The notes beneath the pieces were generated by a model. It was not told the origin of the DNA and did not search any database. It was given only the letters and a program-made list of their open reading frames with translations. The position numbers and the translations under genes were made by a program. Shown in pieces: positions 5,864 to 6,547 of a stretch of DNA of 6,547 bases (its first letter is position 1; each line of letters begins with the position of its first letter). The DNA comes from an uncultured Muribaculaceae bacterium (GTDB lineage: Bacteria > Bacteroidota > Bacteroidia > Bacteroidales > Muribaculaceae), in contig CAMWGM010000088.1 of assembly GCA_947173755.1 (NCBI GenBank), positions 1-6,547 on the forward strand, written 5' to 3'.

Positions 5864-5886
5864 GGCCTCCTGAAGGTCAGGTGGCC
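5864..5886 (-). other. Imperfect hairpin in the rplJ-rplL spacer
   Basis: GGCC (5864-5867) pairs with GGCC (5883-5886); after a single mismatch, CCTGA (5869-5873) pairs with TCAGG (5877-5881) around a 3-nt loop. The stem is 9 bp with one mismatch. It sits immediately before the G-free rplL leader and lacks a U-tract. It may be a processing or stability element, or may insulate the leader from rplJ. Confidence 0.45.
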
Positions 5887-5911
5887 AGAGGAGAGGGGTC
5901 GGAGACAGGAT

Positions 5912-6445
5912 TTATGCTTCTTCCTTCTTCGAAAGTGTCTCGAGGATACCGTGGAGTTTGGTGGCACCGCTCTGAAGTCCGGAGAGGACATTCTTGGCGG
6001 GCGACTGGAGAAGAGCCACAACGTCGGCGATGAGTTCGTTCTTGCTCTTGATTGCGCAGAGAGCGTCGAGTTGATCTGCACCGATGTAGATGGTTTCTTC
6101 AACATAAGCACCCTTCAGACGGGGAAGGACAGCATCCTTCTGAGCCTTGAGGACATCCTTGATCAGTTTTGCAGGAGCGTTGCCTGTGTTGCTGAGCATG
6201 AGGGATGTCGAGCCGTGAAGCACGTCATAGAGTTCCTTGTAGTCACCTTCGAGGCTTTCGAGTGCCTTGTGAAGAAGAGTGTTCTTCACAACCATCAGTT
6301 TGATGTCGGCCTTGTTGCAGGCGCGGCGGAGTGCTGTGGTCTTTTCGGCGTCGAGGCCGGCGGTTTCAACGAGATAGAAGCAGTTATAGTCGCCGATGGT
6401 CTTAGCAATTTCCTGAATTGCTACGATTTTATCTTCTTTTTTCAT
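5912..6445 (-). CDS. rplJ: 50S ribosomal protein L10
   Basis: L10 anchors the L7/L12 dimers to the 23S rRNA GTPase-associated region, forming the base of the ribosomal stalk. The protein is 177 residues, somewhat longer than E. coli L10 (165) and near the Bacteroidales size. Recognisable parts: the N-terminal rRNA-binding domain with LRRACNKADIKLMVVKNTLL (39-58), the middle domain, and the conserved SPAKNVLSGLQSGATKLHGI (148-167), leading into the charged C-terminal helix (LETLSKKEEA) expected to carry L7/L12. The start MKKEDKIVAI lies 18 nt after the rplA stop; the gap CCTTCTAACGCTTATCAA has no Shine-Dalgarno. In E. coli, L10 with L7/L12 represses its own operon by binding an mRNA leader upstream of rplJ; there is no room for such a leader in the 18-nt gap here, so any such site must lie within or upstream of rplA. 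Confidence 0.98.
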   Translation of the reverse strand: MKKEDKIVAIQEIAKTIGDYNCFYLVETAGLDAEKTTALRRACNKADIKLMVVKNTLLHKALESLEGDYKELYDVLHGSTSLMLSNTGNAPAKLIKDVLKAQKDAVLPRLKGAYVEETIYIGADQLDALCAIKSKNELIADVVALLQSPAKNVLSGLQSGATKLHGILETLSKKEEA

Positions 6446-6463
6446 TTGATAAGCGTTAGAAGG

Positions 6464-6547
6464 TTATTCATCGATCGACTTGGGGTCAACCTTGATGCCG
6501 GGGCTCATGGTGCTCGAGAGATAGATGCTCTTGATGTAGGTACCCTT
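6464..6547 (-). CDS. rplA: 50S ribosomal protein L1, C-terminal 27 residues, cut by window edge
   Basis: Only the end of the gene is in the window: 27 codons and a UAA stop. The peptide ends KGTYIKSIYLSS then TMSPGIKVDPKSIDE, matching the C-terminal end of bacterial L1, where GTYIKS and the STMGPGIKVD-like segment are conserved. L1 binds 23S rRNA at the mobile stalk near the exit site and can act as a translational repressor of its own operon. Its place directly before rplJ is the standard order. The 5' part is missing because the window ends. Confidence 0.92.
   Translation of the reverse strand, partial: KGTYIKSIYLSSTMSPGIKVDPKSIDE

Noticed and set aside
5866..5871. AGGAGG in the mRNA of the rplJ-rplL spacer, resembling a Shine-Dalgarno sequence
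   Set aside because: It is about 60 nt from the rplL start, lies inside a hairpin stem, and this phylum rarely uses Shine-Dalgarno pairing.

Overview
The window is a stretch of the bacterial ribosomal protein / RNA polymerase operon. It lies entirely on the minus strand, in the order rplA (3' end only), rplJ, rplL, rpoB, rpoC (5' part only). Transcription runs from high to low coordinates. Every protein is clearly recognisable and intact within the window. rplA and rpoC are cut only by the window edges. I see no plus-strand gene, mobile element, tRNA, CRISPR array or sign of horizontal transfer.

The organism is most likely a member of the Bacteroidota, order Bacteroidales. The RpoB and RpoC sequences have Bacteroidales-type wording: RpoB is 1271 residues with the FFGQSTHANGTK segment, and RpoC opens MAFRK and carries RRVIIRNNRLKRL. 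None of the genes has a Shine-Dalgarno sequence; A/T-rich or G-poor leaders precede the start codons instead, as is usual in this phylum. Base composition looks roughly balanced in the genes. A gut Bacteroidales such as a Muribaculaceae-like lineage would fit, but the family is a guess.

Layout: rplA tail (6464-6547), 18-nt gap, rplJ (5912-6445), 107-nt gap, rplL (5430-5804), 441-nt gap, rpoB (1173-4988), 121-nt gap, rpoC start (1-1051). L1, L10 and L7/L12 belong to the large ribosomal subunit; L10 and L7/L12 form the stalk that recruits translation GTPases. RpoB and RpoC together form the polymerase active centre. Co-transcription ties ribosome supply to polymerase supply.

The non-coding gaps hold the material worth a second look. 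The 441-nt rplL-rpoB spacer carries several inverted repeats, including a roughly 50-nt stem-loop with a perfect 10-bp base, a 7-bp hairpin beginning at the rplL stop codon, and an A/T block. None has a U-tract, so none is a standard intrinsic terminator. Its position matches the E. coli rplL-rpoB spacer, which holds an attenuator and an RNase III site. The rplJ-rplL spacer has an imperfect hairpin followed by a 58-nt mRNA leader with no G. The rpoB-rpoC spacer has a run of seven consecutive degenerate 7-bp units followed by a pyrimidine-rich leader. I found no unknown protein system; the novelty, if any, is in these RNA-level or repeat features.
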